A stretch of DNA of 64,000 nucleotides from JBEKCP01 sp049509515 (GTDB lineage Bacteria > Planctomycetota > Planctomycetia > Pirellulales > Thermoguttaceae), in contig JBEKZV010000001.1 in NCBI GenBank assembly GCA_049509515.1, forward strand, positions 1 through 64,000, in the 5' to 3' direction. The position numbers and the translations under genes were made by a program. The stretch's first letter is position 1. Each line of letters opens with the position of its first letter. This document shows positions 40,417 through 48,614 of the stretch, piece after piece. A model generated the notes under the pieces. The model was not told the origin of the DNA. It ran no database searches and saw only the letters and a list, made by a program, of their open reading frames with translations.

Positions 40417-40962
40417 CTATTTCACCATGGCCTTGCCCTGCTTGCGGCGGACCGGCTCGCCGAGGTAGCGGATGCCCTTGCCCTTGTAGGGCTCCGGCTT
40501 CCGCCTGGCCCGCACCTCGGCCGCAAACTGGCCGACCAACTGCTTGTCGATCCCTTGGATGACGATGTGCTGCTGATCGGGGCAGGCGACCTTGATCCCC
40601 GCGGGGATCGGCACCTGCAGCTCGTTGGCGAAACCGATCCGCAATTGCAGGACGTCGTTCAGGACGGCTGCGAGGTATCCCACGCCCACGATCTCCAGCC
40701 GCCTCTCGTAGCCCTGGGTGACGCCGACGATCATGTTCTCGAGTATGGCCCGCGTCAGCCCGTGCAGGGCACGGCTGAGCCGCTGGTCGTCGCCGCGGGC
40801 GACGGTAACGGTGCGGGACTGCGGATCGTAAGCCATCGAGACCTCGGGGCGGAACTGCCACTGGAGCTTGCCGCGCGGGCCTTCGACGGTGACGACGCGG
40901 TCGGACAGCGAGACCGTGACGCCTTGTGGGACCTCGACGGGTTTCCTTCCGATGCGGGACAT
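40417..40962 (-). CDS. rplF: Ribosomal protein L6
   Basis: 181 residues. 'MSRIGRKPVEVPQGVTVSLS' at the N-terminus, 'YERRLEIVGVGYLAAVLNDV' and the end 'RKPEPYKGKGIRYLGEPVRR' are diagnostic. Two repeated alpha/beta domains near the sarcin-ricin loop, where elongation factors act. Standard size and position. Confidence 0.98.
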   Translation of the reverse strand: MSRIGRKPVEVPQGVTVSLSDRVVTVEGPRGKLQWQFRPEVSMAYDPQSRTVTVARGDDQRLSRALHGLTRAILENMIVGVTQGYERRLEIVGVGYLAAVLNDVLQLRIGFANELQVPIPAGIKVACPDQQHIVIQGIDKQLVGQFAAEVRARRKPEPYKGKGIRYLGEPVRRKQGKAMVK

Positions 40963-41026
40963 GGGGATTGGCCTTGTGGGATATGTGCGGTGGCTGGGCG
41001 GCCCGGGGGCCGGCGCTTCTCGGGGT

Positions 41027-41422
41027 TTACCAGATCTCGCAGAGTACCTCGCCGCCGAGCTTTCGCTGCCGGGCCTCGCGGTCGCTGATCACGCCGCGAC
41101 TGGTGCTGATGATCGAGATGCCCAGGCCCCCCAGGATCGGCTTGAGTCCGGTGGCGCCGCGGTACACGCGGCGGCCGGGCTTGCTCACGCGGCGGATCCA
41201 GCGGATCACGCGTTCCCCGTTGGGACCGTACTTCAGGTGCAGGCGGAGCTGGACGGCCGGCTTCTGGGGGACCTCCTCCCAGTCCCAGATATAGCCTTCG
41301 CGCTTCAGGACTTCGGCCAGGCCCCGCTTGACCTTCGATAGGGGCATGTCCACCTGCGGCCTCTCGACGCGCACCGCGTTGCGGATGCGGGTCAACATGT
41401 CGGCGATGGGGTCGGTCATCAT
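41027..41422 (-). CDS. rpsH: Ribosomal protein S8
   Basis: 131 residues from ATG 41422 ('MMTDPIADMLTRIRNAVRVE'); an in-frame TTG at 41437 is less likely. The C-terminal 'GISIISTSRGVISDREARQR' then 'KLGGEVLCEIW' is the conserved rRNA-binding part. In other bacteria S8 also represses spc-operon translation. 33 bases after rpsN. Confidence 0.97.
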   Translation of the reverse strand: MMTDPIADMLTRIRNAVRVERPQVDMPLSKVKRGLAEVLKREGYIWDWEEVPQKPAVQLRLHLKYGPNGERVIRWIRRVSKPGRRVYRGATGLKPILGGLGISIISTSRGVISDREARQRKLGGEVLCEIW

Positions 41423-41455
41423 GGTCTTATGGCCCAACTTCTGCTCTTGCGCGGC

Positions 41456-41641
41456 TTACCAACTCGCCTTGCGGACGCCGGGGATCTGGCCGTCGTCCGC
41501 CAGCTTGCGAAAACAGATGCGGCAGATCCCGAACTTGCGATACACGGCCCGGGGCCGGCCGCACAGCCGGCACCGCCGGACCAGGCGGGTCGAGAACTTC
41601 GGCTTCCGCAGCGCCATAGCGATCTTCGATTTACTCGCCAT
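41456..41641 (-). CDS. rpsN: Ribosomal protein S14, type Z (zinc)
   Basis: 61 residues, the short zinc form: 'CRLCGRPRAVYRKFGICRIC' carries the two CxxC pairs, and 'FRKLADDGQIPGVRKASW' is the conserved end. Located in the 30S head. Like rpsD, rplX and rpmJ in this cluster, the zinc-containing version is used. Confidence 0.98.
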   Translation of the reverse strand: MASKSKIAMALRKPKFSTRLVRRCRLCGRPRAVYRKFGICRICFRKLADDGQIPGVRKASW

Positions 41642-41695
41642 CCCCTGGAGTTCCTATTTTGTCTTTGGTGCTTCGCGCGTCCGAGTGCGCCGGCT

Positions 41696-42298
41696 TCAAG
41701 CAGCGCGTAACGGCATCCCCAGCCGCCGCAGCAGCTCGCGGGCCTCGTCGTTGCTGGAAGTGCTCGTGACCAGGGTCACGTTCATGCCTTGGGTGAAACT
41801 GAACTTGTCCGGGTTGAGCTCCGGGAAGACCAACTGCTCGGTCAGCCCGAGGGTGTAGTTGCCGTGTCCGTCGAATCCGTTGGGGTCCAGGCCGCGGAAG
41901 TCGCGGACCCGCGGCAGCGCCACCGCGATCAGCCGGTCCAGGAACTCGTACATCCGCTTGCCGCGGAGCGTCACCTTGCAGCCGATCGCCATGCCCTCGC
42001 GGAGCTTGAAGCCGGCGACCGACTGGCGGGCCTTGGTGACCACCGGCTTCTGCCCGGCGATCGTCCGCATGGCGTCGACGGCCTCCTCGATGTGCTTCTT
42101 GTCCTGGGTCGCCTTGCCGACGCCCATGTTGATCACGATCTTCCGCAGCCTGGGGAGCGACAGGCGGTTCGTGCGCCCGAGGGCTGCGGCCAGTTCGGGG
42201 AGGACCTCCCGCTGGTAGCGCTCCTGGAGCCGCGGCGTGGGGACCTTGACCGGGCCGGCCGGCGGGGCTTCTTTGTCTTTGCTGCGTTTGGCGCTCAT
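41696..42298 (-). CDS. rplE: Ribosomal protein L5
   Basis: 200 residues from ATG 42298, with an N-terminal extension of about 20 residues (MSAKRSKDKEAPPAGPVKVP) before the usual start 'RLQERYQREVLPELAAALG'. 'GQKPVVTKARQSVAGFKLRE' and 'DFRGLDPNGFDGHGNYTLGL' are conserved L5 segments. Binds 5S rRNA and P-site tRNA. Starts eight bases after the rplX stop. Confidence 0.97.
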   Translation of the reverse strand: MSAKRSKDKEAPPAGPVKVPTPRLQERYQREVLPELAAALGRTNRLSLPRLRKIVINMGVGKATQDKKHIEEAVDAMRTIAGQKPVVTKARQSVAGFKLREGMAIGCKVTLRGKRMYEFLDRLIAVALPRVRDFRGLDPNGFDGHGNYTLGLTEQLVFPELNPDKFSFTQGMNVTLVTSTSSNDEARELLRRLGMPLRAA

Positions 42299-42306
42299 GG
42301 CATGTA

Positions 42307-42642
42307 TTACCGTTTCACCGCGGCGATGGCGCCGTTGGAGGCCCCGCACTTCTTGCAGTACCGCTCCTTGCCGCCGTCCGGCAGGAGCCGGGCACCCACG
42401 CGGGTAGCCGCGCCGCATGCCTGGCACACCAGGGCCACGTTGCCCTGCGGGATGGGCATCTCCACCGAGAGCCGGCCCCCCTGCGGGTTCCGCTGGCTGC
42501 GGCGGACGTGCCGGTACACCCGGTTCACGCCCTCGACCACCAGCTTGCCGCTGGGCCTGAGCACGCGCAGCACCTTGCCGCGCGCCCCCCGGTCGTCACC
42601 GGTCAACACCATCACCGTATCGTTGGCTCGAATCCACATCAC
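42307..42642 (-). CDS. rplX: Ribosomal protein L24 with zinc-type C-terminus
   Basis: 111 residues. The KOW segment 'DTVMVLTGDDRGARGKVLRV' starts the protein. The C-terminal half carries 'CQACGAATRVG' and 'RYCKKCGA', two CxxC pairs that form a zinc site in C+ L24 forms. It initiates 50S assembly and lines the tunnel exit. Overlaps the rplN stop by four bases. Confidence 0.97.
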   Translation of the reverse strand: MMWIRANDTVMVLTGDDRGARGKVLRVLRPSGKLVVEGVNRVYRHVRRSQRNPQGGRLSVEMPIPQGNVALVCQACGAATRVGARLLPDGGKERYCKKCGASNGAIAAVKR

Positions 42643-43007
42643 ACCACCTCGGCGGCGAGGCTGACGATTTTCATGAAGTTCCGCTCGCGCAACTCGCGGG
42701 CCACGGCCCCGAAGATCCGCGTCCCGCGGGGGTTCTGCTCGTTGTCGATGATCACCGCCGCGTTGCTGTCGAAGCGGACGTAGCTGCCGTCGCGGCGGCG
42801 GGTGGGCTGCGCCGTGCGGACGATCACCGCCCGCACCACGCTCCCCTTCTTGATTTCACTGGCCGGAATCACGCTCTTGACGCTGCACACGACGATGTCG
42901 CCGATCCGCGCCCAGCGGCGGTGCGTGCCGCCGAGGACCTTGATGCACATCAGCTCCTTGGCCCCGGTGTTGTCGGCCACGTCGAGTCGGGTTTGCATCT
43001 GGATCAT
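42639..43007 (-). CDS. rplN: Ribosomal protein L14
   Basis: 122 residues from ATG 43007 ('MIQMQTRLDVADNTGAKELM'), which overlaps the rpsQ stop by four bases. 'VIPASEIKKGSVVRAVIVRT' and 'NPRGTRIFGAVARELRERNF' are conserved. L14 sits at the subunit interface and is bound by the silencing factor RsfS in other bacteria. Confidence 0.98.
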   Translation of the reverse strand: MIQMQTRLDVADNTGAKELMCIKVLGGTHRRWARIGDIVVCSVKSVIPASEIKKGSVVRAVIVRTAQPTRRRDGSYVRFDSNAAVIIDNEQNPRGTRIFGAVARELRERNFMKIVSLAAEVV

Positions 43008-43321
43008 GGGGCGCTCGCCTCGCTTTCCGGCGCGGGCCGGGGCTCGGCGGCGGAGCGTTTGGCCAGGGCCTCGGCCCCGCGCCCCTTCTCCACCACCCGC
43101 ACCAGCCGCCAGCGCTTCGTCCGCGACAGCGGCCGGCTCTCGACGATCTCCACCAGGTCGCCGACGCGGGACTCGCTTTGTTCGTCGTGGACCGTGCACA
43201 CCGTCTTCTGCCGCAGGTACTTGCCGTACCGCGGGTGGCGGACGAGGCGGGGAATCTCCACCCGCCGCGTCTTGGGCGTCTTGTCGCCCGTCACCAGGCC
43301 GACTTCGACTCGCTTGGGCAT
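43004..43321 (-). CDS. rpsQ: Ribosomal protein S17 with C-terminal extension
   Basis: 105 residues against about 84 usual. The OB-fold core 'VGLVTGDKTPKTRRVEIPRL', 'YGKYLRQKTVCTVHDEQ' and 'GDLVEIVESRPLSRTKRWRL' is complete. The last 25 residues are an Ala/Pro/Glu-rich tail (..AAEPRPAPESEASAP) of the kind also seen on L17 here. Binds 16S rRNA early in assembly. Confidence 0.97.
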   Translation of the reverse strand: MPKRVEVGLVTGDKTPKTRRVEIPRLVRHPRYGKYLRQKTVCTVHDEQSESRVGDLVEIVESRPLSRTKRWRLVRVVEKGRGAEALAKRSAAEPRPAPESEASAP

Positions 43322-43353
43322 GACAGTACTTTCCGCTGGAACAGTGTGCCGCG

Positions 43354-43578
43354 CTAGGCGGACGGGGCCGCGGCGGTCTTCGCCGCGGCCAGCTCCCGCA
43401 TCCGCTGGACCGTCTTGATCCGGGCGATCAACCGCCGGTTCTTCAACAACTCGCTGGGGGCGTCCAGCCGCTCGGTCTGCGACTGAAGCCGCAGCCGGAA
43501 CAGATGGTCCGTCGTCTCCTTCGACAGCAGCCGGAGCTGCTCGTCGCTCATGTCGCGTAGTTCGCTGGGCTTGGCCAT
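43354..43578 (-). CDS. rpmC: Ribosomal protein L29
   Basis: 74 residues: 'SELRDMSDEQLRLLSKETTD' and 'NRRLIARIKTVQRMREL' are the two helices of L29, which docks trigger factor and SRP at the tunnel exit. Usual place between rplP and rpsQ, but separated from rplP by 122 bases that hold hairpin repeats. Confidence 0.97.
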   Translation of the reverse strand: MAKPSELRDMSDEQLRLLSKETTDHLFRLRLQSQTERLDAPSELLKNRRLIARIKTVQRMRELAAAKTAAAPSA

Positions 43579-43700
43579 CGGTCAGTCGTCAGGGATCAGG
43601 TGTCGGAAAGCCCCCGGACTGCGTCCGGGGGTTCGTGGTCGGTTGTCAGTCGTCAGTGCGAAGCCGCCAGCGGCTCCCGTGCTCCCGCCTTCATCCTTTG
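43579..43700. repeat. Hairpin repeats between rplP and rpmC
   Basis: A perfect hairpin CCCCCGGAC-TGC-GTCCGGGGG at 43611-43631 has no T-run on either side. The 11-base direct repeat TCAGTCGTCAG occurs at about 43582 and 43646, and AGCCGCCAGCGGCT forms a second small hairpin. No gene is seen. The insertion widens an otherwise compact operon. Confidence 0.6.
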
Positions 43701-44117
43701 CTACAGCGGCCGCCGGCGGAGGAAACGCACCCGCACCGGCATCTTGTGCGCCAGCCGGGCGAAACACATGCGGGCGGCCTCCTCCGAGATCCCGCCGACC
43801 TCGAACAGGACCGTGCCCGGCCGCACGACCGCCGCCCAATACTCCGGCTCCCCCTTTCCCTTGCCCATGCGGGTCTCCAAGGGGATGGAGGTGATGGGCT
43901 TGTGGGGGAAGACGCGGATGTACAGGCGGCCTTCGGTCCGCAGGTATTGCTGCGCGGCAATGCGGCCGGCTTCGAGGGTCTGGGCGCTGATCCAGCCGCC
44001 CTGCAGGGCCTGCAGCCCGAAGTCCCCGAAGACGACGCGGTTGCCCCGCGCGGCGTCACCTCTTATACGTCCTCTTTGGCTTTTTCGGTGCTTGACTCGT
44101 TTTGGCATCAAGGCCAT
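43701..44117 (-). CDS. rplP: Ribosomal protein L16
   Basis: 138 residues. 'MPKRVKHRKSQRGRIRGDAA', 'FGLQALQGGWISAQTLEAGR' and 'VRPGTVLFEVGGISEEAARM' are diagnostic; L16 organises the tRNA-binding face of the 50S. Start 44117 or 44108 (MPKR). Either way its first 53-62 bases overlap the end of rpsC in another frame, much longer than the usual few-base overlaps. Confidence 0.97.
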   Translation of the reverse strand: MALMPKRVKHRKSQRGRIRGDAARGNRVVFGDFGLQALQGGWISAQTLEAGRIAAQQYLRTEGRLYIRVFPHKPITSIPLETRMGKGKGEPEYWAAVVRPGTVLFEVGGISEEAARMCFARLAHKMPVRVRFLRRRPL

Positions 44118-44772
44118 CTGTATCGCCCTCGCTGTACGTGCCCAGGTTGATCCACACTTGAATGCCGAGGTGGCCCTGGGCGATCTTGGCTTCGGCGAAG
44201 CCGTAGTCGATCTTGGCCCGCAACGTCGAGAGCGGGATCGAGCCGGCGATCTGTTTCTCGCGGCGGGACATTTCCGCGCCGCCCAGCCGCCCGGAGAGCT
44301 GGATCTTGATCCCCTTGGCCCCCGCCTCCATCGTCGTCTCCAGGGCCCGCTTCATCGTCCGCCGGAAGCCGGAGCGCTTGATCAACTGCTCGCCGATGTC
44401 CTCGGCCACGAGCTGGGCCACCAGTTCGGGGCGGTTGATCTCTTCGATCTTGATGTTGATCCGCCGGTGCGTCTTCTCCTGGAGCTCCTTCTGCAATTCC
44501 TCCACCCGCTCCCCCTTGCGGCCGATCAGCACGCCGGGGCGGGCCGAGAAGAGCACCACCTTGACCTCGTCGCGGGTCCGCTCGATCTCGATCTTGGCGA
44601 TCGCCGGATAGACCGGCTTGCCGAACTTGTCCTTGCGCTTCTTGATGAAATCGCGGATCCGCTTGTCCTCGATCAGCAACTCGGCGAATTCCTTCTTCGG
44701 CGCATACCAGCGGCTCTTCCAGTCGCACATGATGCCGGTGCGGAATCCGACGGGGTTGACTTTCTGACCCAT
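44056..44772 (-). CDS. rpsC: Ribosomal protein S3
   Basis: 238 residues from ATG 44772 ('MGQKVNPVGFRTGIMCDWKS'). The KH domain motif 'RPGVLIGRKGERVEELQKEL' and 'GAKGIKIQLSGRLGGAEMSR' are clear. The C-terminal tail after 'GIQVWINLGTYSEGD' is Lys/Pro/Thr-rich (KTSQAPKKPKRTYKR) and is encoded by the same bases that start rplP. S3 lines the mRNA entry channel and acts in helicase activity. Confidence 0.98.
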   Translation of the reverse strand: MGQKVNPVGFRTGIMCDWKSRWYAPKKEFAELLIEDKRIRDFIKKRKDKFGKPVYPAIAKIEIERTRDEVKVVLFSARPGVLIGRKGERVEELQKELQEKTHRRINIKIEEINRPELVAQLVAEDIGEQLIKRSGFRRTMKRALETTMEAGAKGIKIQLSGRLGGAEMSRREKQIAGSIPLSTLRAKIDYGFAEAKIAQGHLGIQVWINLGTYSEGDTDGLDAKTSQAPKKPKRTYKR

Positions 44773-44794
44773 ATGGTGCTCCAGCGACCCTGCG

Positions 44795-45139
44795 CTACTC
44801 CAGCGATCCTGCGCTATCCAGTGCCACGCAAATGTGCGAAAACCGCTTCTTGAGGACGGAGGCCATGCCGCGGGCATGCGGCCGCATCCGCTTGAACATC
44901 GGCCCCCCGTCGACCCGCACGTCCACCACCACCAGGTCCTTGAGGTCCTGCGCCCGGCGGTCCTCGGCGTTGGCCAGCGCGCTCTTGAGGACCTTCTCCA
45001 GCATCCGCGCCCCGCGGTGCGGCTGGTAGCGGAGGATCTCCAGGGCCTCGTCGGCGTACTTCCCGCGGATCAGGTCCGCCAGGGGGCGGACCTTGCGGGC
45101 GCTGATCCGCGCGAAGCGGTGCTTGGCCTGGTACGCCAT
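44795..45139 (-). CDS. rplV: Ribosomal protein L22
   Basis: 114 residues from ATG 45139, which lies next to the rpsS stop codon. 'RFARISARKVRPLADLIRGK', 'ARMLEKVLKSALANAEDRRA' and 'MRPHARGMASVLKKRFSHI' are conserved; the last forms the beta-hairpin that reaches into the exit tunnel and interacts with macrolides. Confidence 0.97.
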   Translation of the reverse strand: MAYQAKHRFARISARKVRPLADLIRGKYADEALEILRYQPHRGARMLEKVLKSALANAEDRRAQDLKDLVVVDVRVDGGPMFKRMRPHARGMASVLKKRFSHICVALDSAGSLE

Positions 45140-45140
45140 G

Positions 45141-45413
45141 TTACTTCTTCCCCCCCTTTCCGCCGTGCCCGCGGAACGTCCGCGTCGGCGCAAACTCCCC
45201 CAGCCGGTGCCCGACCATCTCCTCGGTCACGAACACCTTCATGTGGACCTTGCCGTTGTGCACCAGGAAGGTGTGCCCGACGAACTCGGGAACGATGGTG
45301 CACGCGCGGGCCCACGTCTTGATGGGCTCCTTCAGCCCCAAGGAGTTCATCTTCCCCACCTTGGCAAAGACCTTGGGGTCGACGAACGGGCCTTTTTTCA
45401 GGGATCGACTCAT
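45141..45413 (-). CDS. rpsS: Ribosomal protein S19
   Basis: 90 residues: 'MSRSLKKGPFVDPKVFAKVG', 'TWARACTIVPEFVGHTFLVH' and 'EEMVGHRLGEFAPTRTFRGH' are diagnostic of S19, in the 30S head with S13. Standard size; between rplB and rplV as usual. Confidence 0.98.
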   Translation of the reverse strand: MSRSLKKGPFVDPKVFAKVGKMNSLGLKEPIKTWARACTIVPEFVGHTFLVHNGKVHMKVFVTEEMVGHRLGEFAPTRTFRGHGGKGGKK

Positions 45414-45486
45414 AAGGGCGAGTGGTCAGGTTTTCAGTTATCAGTATCAGTTCTTGGCGCGGCTTGCGGCTTCGCGGTTTCCGGCC

Positions 45487-46344
45487 TTACTTGATCTTCA
45501 ACAGTCCGTAGCGCCGCGATCGCCGCCGGCGGACGATGGCCTTGTTCGAGGGTTTGCGGCGTTTGCGGGTCCGGCCGCCCTTGGCCAGCTTGCCGGTGGG
45601 GCTGACCGGATGGCGGCCGCCCTTGGTGCGGCCCTCGCCGCCGCCGTGCGGGTGATCGATGGGGTTCATGGCGGTGCCGCGGACGTGGGGGCGGCGTCCC
45701 ATCCACCGCTTGCGCCCCGCCTTGCCGAGCACGACGTTCATGTGGTCGGCGTTGCCCAACACGCCGATCGTGGCGCGGCACGCCGCCGGCACCCGGCGGA
45801 TCTCGCCGCTGGGGAGGTTGATCTGCGCCCAGTTGGCGTCGCGGGCGGCCAGCGTGGCGTGGCTGCCCGCCGAGCGGCAGAGCACGCCGCCGCGGCCGGG
45901 CTGCATCTCGATGTTGTGGATGTCCATCCCCGGCGGGATCTTCGCCAGCGGCAGGCAGTTGCCCAGCGCGGCGGGGGCGTCCTCGCCGCTCTGCACCTCG
46001 TCTCCCGCCTTCAGGCCCTCGGGCGCCAGGATGTACCGCTTCTCCCCGTCGGGATAGTGCAGCAGGGCGATGCGGGCCGTGCGGTTCGGATCGTACTGGA
46101 TCGAATTCACGCGGGCCGGAATCCCGTCCTTGTTGCGGCGGAAGTCGATCAGCCGGTAGTCCCGCTTGTGTCCCCCGCCGCGGAAGCGGCAGGTGGTCTT
46201 CCCCTGGTTGTTCCGCCCGCCGGTCTGCCGCTTCGGCCGCAACAAGCTCTTTTCCGGCTTGGCGCCCGGCGTCAAGTCGGCGAAATCGCTCACGCTCGCC
46301 TGCCGGCGGCCGGGGGAGATCGGGTCGTATCGGCGTATGCCCAT
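45487..46344 (-). CDS. rplB: Ribosomal protein L2
   Basis: 285 residues from ATG 46344, chosen because GGAG lies six bases upstream and 'MGIRRYDPISPGRRQASVSD' is the normal L2 start. 'HYPDGEKRYILAPEGLKAGD' and the catalytic-centre-near 'VRGTAMNPIDHPHGGGEGRT' are conserved. L2 is essential for subunit joining and peptidyl-transfer. 108 bases of repeat separate it from rplW. Confidence 0.98.
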   Translation of the reverse strand: MGIRRYDPISPGRRQASVSDFADLTPGAKPEKSLLRPKRQTGGRNNQGKTTCRFRGGGHKRDYRLIDFRRNKDGIPARVNSIQYDPNRTARIALLHYPDGEKRYILAPEGLKAGDEVQSGEDAPAALGNCLPLAKIPPGMDIHNIEMQPGRGGVLCRSAGSHATLAARDANWAQINLPSGEIRRVPAACRATIGVLGNADHMNVVLGKAGRKRWMGRRPHVRGTAMNPIDHPHGGGEGRTKGGRHPVSPTGKLAKGGRTRKRRKPSNKAIVRRRRSRRYGLLKIK

Positions 46345-46358
46345 GTTCGGCTCCACGT

Positions 46359-46439
46359 CCCCTCTCCCCCCGGGAGAGGGCAGGGTGAGGGCTGTATCGG
46401 CGCCCTCACCCCCTGCCCCTCTCCCAAATGGAGAGGGGA
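46359..46439. repeat. CCCCTCTCCC-type paired repeat
   Basis: CCCTCTCCCCCCGGGAGAGGG then CAGGGTGAGGGC faces GCCCTCACCCCCTGCCCCTC and TCCCAAATGGAGAGGGG. Each arm is itself a hairpin, so the pair has a BIME-like layout. A single related copy lies inside lpdA (53971-54010). Confidence 0.7.
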
Positions 46440-46452
46440 GTCTTTCAAATCC

Positions 46453-46764
46453 TTAGAAGAAGCTGATGCGGTGTTCCGGGTCGAGGGTCACAATGGCCTT
46501 CTTCCAACTTCTGGTCACGCCCTGGCGGAAGCGGGTCTTCCGCGGCTTCCCCTTGCGGTTCTGCGTGCGGACGGCAACCACCTTCACGTCGAACAGCTCC
46601 TCGATCGCATGCTTGATGTCGGCCTTTTGGGCCAGGGTGCTGACCTCGAACGCATAGGCGTTGCAACGGTTCGCCTTGTGCATGCCCTTTTCGGTCACCA
46701 GCGGCCGCAACACGACCTGGTGCGGGGTCAGCTTCACGCCGCGGGATTCGGTATCGTTGGCCAT
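46453..46764 (-). CDS. rplW: Ribosomal protein L23
   Basis: 103 residues. 'LTPHQVVLRPLVTEKGMHKA' and 'YAFEVSTLAQKADIKHAIEE', 'KVVAVRTQNRKGKPRKTRFR' are conserved. L23 at the tunnel exit is the docking point of trigger factor and SRP. Between rplD and rplB as usual. Confidence 0.98.
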   Translation of the reverse strand: MANDTESRGVKLTPHQVVLRPLVTEKGMHKANRCNAYAFEVSTLAQKADIKHAIEELFDVKVVAVRTQNRKGKPRKTRFRQGVTRSWKKAIVTLDPEHRISFF

Positions 46765-46800
46765 CGCCCGGGTCTACCTTCGTTGGCTTCGCAAGCGGGA

Positions 46801-47439
46801 TTACGTGGCTCCGGCGGCCGCCTTGGCGCGGAAGGAGTCCAGCACGCCGGGGGTCGTCAGCAGCCGCCGCGGCCGCAACACCTCCAGCGCGTTGAGCTCC
46901 GCCGCGGGCAGCACCGAGACGCCGTCCAGGTTGCGGAGGCTCTTGTACACGTTCGCGTCGGCGGCGGGCACCGCCACCAGCAGGCTCACGCCCTGGAGCT
47001 TCAATGCCTTCAGGATGCCCGCCATTTCCTTGGTCTTCGGCCGCTCGCAGGCGAGCTGGTCGATCAGCGTCACTTCGTTGTCGGCCAGCCGGCTGGCCAG
47101 GGCCATGCGGGTGGCCAGGCGGAGGGCCTTCTTCGGGAGCCGGTAGGACCAGTCGCGGGGCCGCAGGGCGTGGATGTGGCCGCCGCCGCGGCGGATGCCG
47201 CTCCGCCGCGAGCCCGCCCGCGCATTGCCCGTCCCCTTCTGCCGGTACATCTTCTTCGTCGTTCCGGCGACCTCGCTGCGGTTCTTGGTCCGCACGGTCC
47301 CCAGGCGGCGATTCGACTGGTACATCACCACGGCGTCGTGCAACAACTGCTTGCTCACGCGCGGCGCCACCTGGGCCGGGTCGATCTCGTAGCTGCCGAC
47401 TTCCGTCCCGGCCCGGTCGTAAATGGGAAGCGTCGCCAT
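46801..47439 (-). CDS. rplD: Ribosomal protein L4
   Basis: 212 residues. 'SNRRLGTVRTKNRSEVAGTT' then 'KKMYRQKGTGNARAGSRRSG' is the extended loop that lines the exit tunnel; the globular part follows ('LACERPKTKEMAGILKALKL'). In enterobacteria L4 also represses the S10 operon; whether this holds here is unknown. 19 bases after rplC. Confidence 0.97.
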   Translation of the reverse strand: MATLPIYDRAGTEVGSYEIDPAQVAPRVSKQLLHDAVVMYQSNRRLGTVRTKNRSEVAGTTKKMYRQKGTGNARAGSRRSGIRRGGGHIHALRPRDWSYRLPKKALRLATRMALASRLADNEVTLIDQLACERPKTKEMAGILKALKLQGVSLLVAVPAADANVYKSLRNLDGVSVLPAAELNALEVLRPRRLLTTPGVLDSFRAKAAAGAT

Positions 47440-47458
47440 GATCCCTGATCCCCGACCC

Positions 47459-48178
47459 CTACTTCTTCGTCCCCGGCCCCAGCTTGTTGCTGGGACGAAT
47501 CACCACGTAACCGCCGTTGGGCCCGGGGACCGCCCCGCGGACCAACAGCAGGTTGTTCTCCGCGTCGACGCGGAACACCAGGAGATTGCGGGCGGTGCGG
47601 CGGGAGTGGCCCAGGTGCCCGGCCATCTTGTGCCCCTTGAAGACGTGGTGCGGATCGGTGTTCATGCCGATCGAGCCCACATGGCGATGGACCTTCTTCA
47701 CCCCGTGGCTGGCCCGCTGGCCGCGGAAGTGCCAGCGCTTCATGGCACCGGTGGTGCCGCGGCCCTTGGTGGTCCCCACCACGTCCACGGCCTTCACCCC
47801 GGCCAGCAGATCGACTTTGAGCTGCTGGCCGACCTCCAGGCCGCCGACTTCCGGGCCATTGGCCGGGATGCGAAACTCGCGGACGAACCGCTGCGGCTCG
47901 CAGTCCGCCTTGGCAATCGGCTGAACGCCGGCCGCGGCACACTTCTTCTGGCGCTTGCTGTCGAGCCGGGCCACCTGGCCGCGGACACTGCGGATGGCCA
48001 GACGGCGGGGTTTATCCAGATACCCCAATTGCACCGCTTGGTAGCCGTCCTTGGCCGCCGTCTTCACCTGCAGCACGTGGCATGGCCCCGCCTGGATCAC
48101 CGTCACCGGGACCACTTGGCCGGTCGTGTCGAAAACCTGGGTCATCCCGACCTTGCGGCCGAGTAGTCCAACTGCCAT
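47459..48178 (-). CDS. rplC: Ribosomal protein L3
   Basis: 239 residues. 'VGLLGRKVGMTQVFDTTGQV' at the start, 'TKGRGTTGAMKRWHFRGQRA' and 'ASHGVKKVHRHVGSIGMNTD' in the loop that reaches the peptidyl-transferase centre. Initiates 50S assembly. 106 bases after rpsJ, a little wider than usual. Confidence 0.98.
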   Translation of the reverse strand: MAVGLLGRKVGMTQVFDTTGQVVPVTVIQAGPCHVLQVKTAAKDGYQAVQLGYLDKPRRLAIRSVRGQVARLDSKRQKKCAAAGVQPIAKADCEPQRFVREFRIPANGPEVGGLEVGQQLKVDLLAGVKAVDVVGTTKGRGTTGAMKRWHFRGQRASHGVKKVHRHVGSIGMNTDPHHVFKGHKMAGHLGHSRRTARNLLVFRVDAENNLLLVRGAVPGPNGGYVVIRPSNKLGPGTKK

Positions 48179-48284
48179 CGCTTGGGCCTTTGCTCACGTC
48201 GCTGCGCGGGAACCGCCGGCCTGGGGACCGCCATTACCCGCGCTGCTTCCGTCCCATAACTTCTTGCCTGGCTCGCTGTGGGTG

Positions 48285-48614
48285 TCAACGCCGGCTGGTG
48301 GCCTTGATCTTGATGTCCACCCCCGCCGGCAGGCTCAACTTGTTCAGTGCCTCGATCGTCTTGGTCGTCGCCTGCATGATGTCGATCAGCCGCTTGTGGG
48401 TGCGGATCTCGAACTGCTGGCGGGCCTTCTTGTCCACGTGCGGGCTGGACAAGACCGTGTAGCGCTCGATGCGGGTTGGCAGGGGAATCGGTCCGTGGAC
48501 AACCGAGCCGGTCCGCTTGGCCGTATCGACGATCTCCATCGCGCTTTGATCCAGGATGGCGTGATCGTACGCCTCCATTCGGATGCGGATGATTTCGCTT
48601 GCGTGACCGGCCAC
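48285..48614 (-). CDS. rpsJ: Ribosomal protein S10
   Basis: 109 residues from GTG 48614, chosen because GGAGG lies six bases upstream; upstream in-frame codons would add an atypical leader. 'IIRIRMEAYDHAILDQSAME', 'TGSVVHGPIPLPTRIERYTV' and 'RTHKRLIDIMQATTKTIEAL' are diagnostic. Part of the 30S head and, in other bacteria, NusE in antitermination. First gene of the S10 cluster here; tuf, rpsG and rpsL do not precede it. Confidence 0.98.
   Translation of the reverse strand: MAGHASEIIRIRMEAYDHAILDQSAMEIVDTAKRTGSVVHGPIPLPTRIERYTVLSSPHVDKKARQQFEIRTHKRLIDIMQATTKTIEALNKLSLPAGVDIKIKATSRR

Noticed and set aside
43611..43631. Intrinsic terminator inside the S10-spc cluster
   Set aside because: The hairpin is perfect but has no T-run on the minus strand, and essential genes lie downstream; more likely a dispersed hairpin repeat.
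45241..47448. 735-codon plus-strand frame over S19, L2, L23 and L4
   Set aside because: It is the antisense of four certain ribosomal genes and has no recognisable domain.
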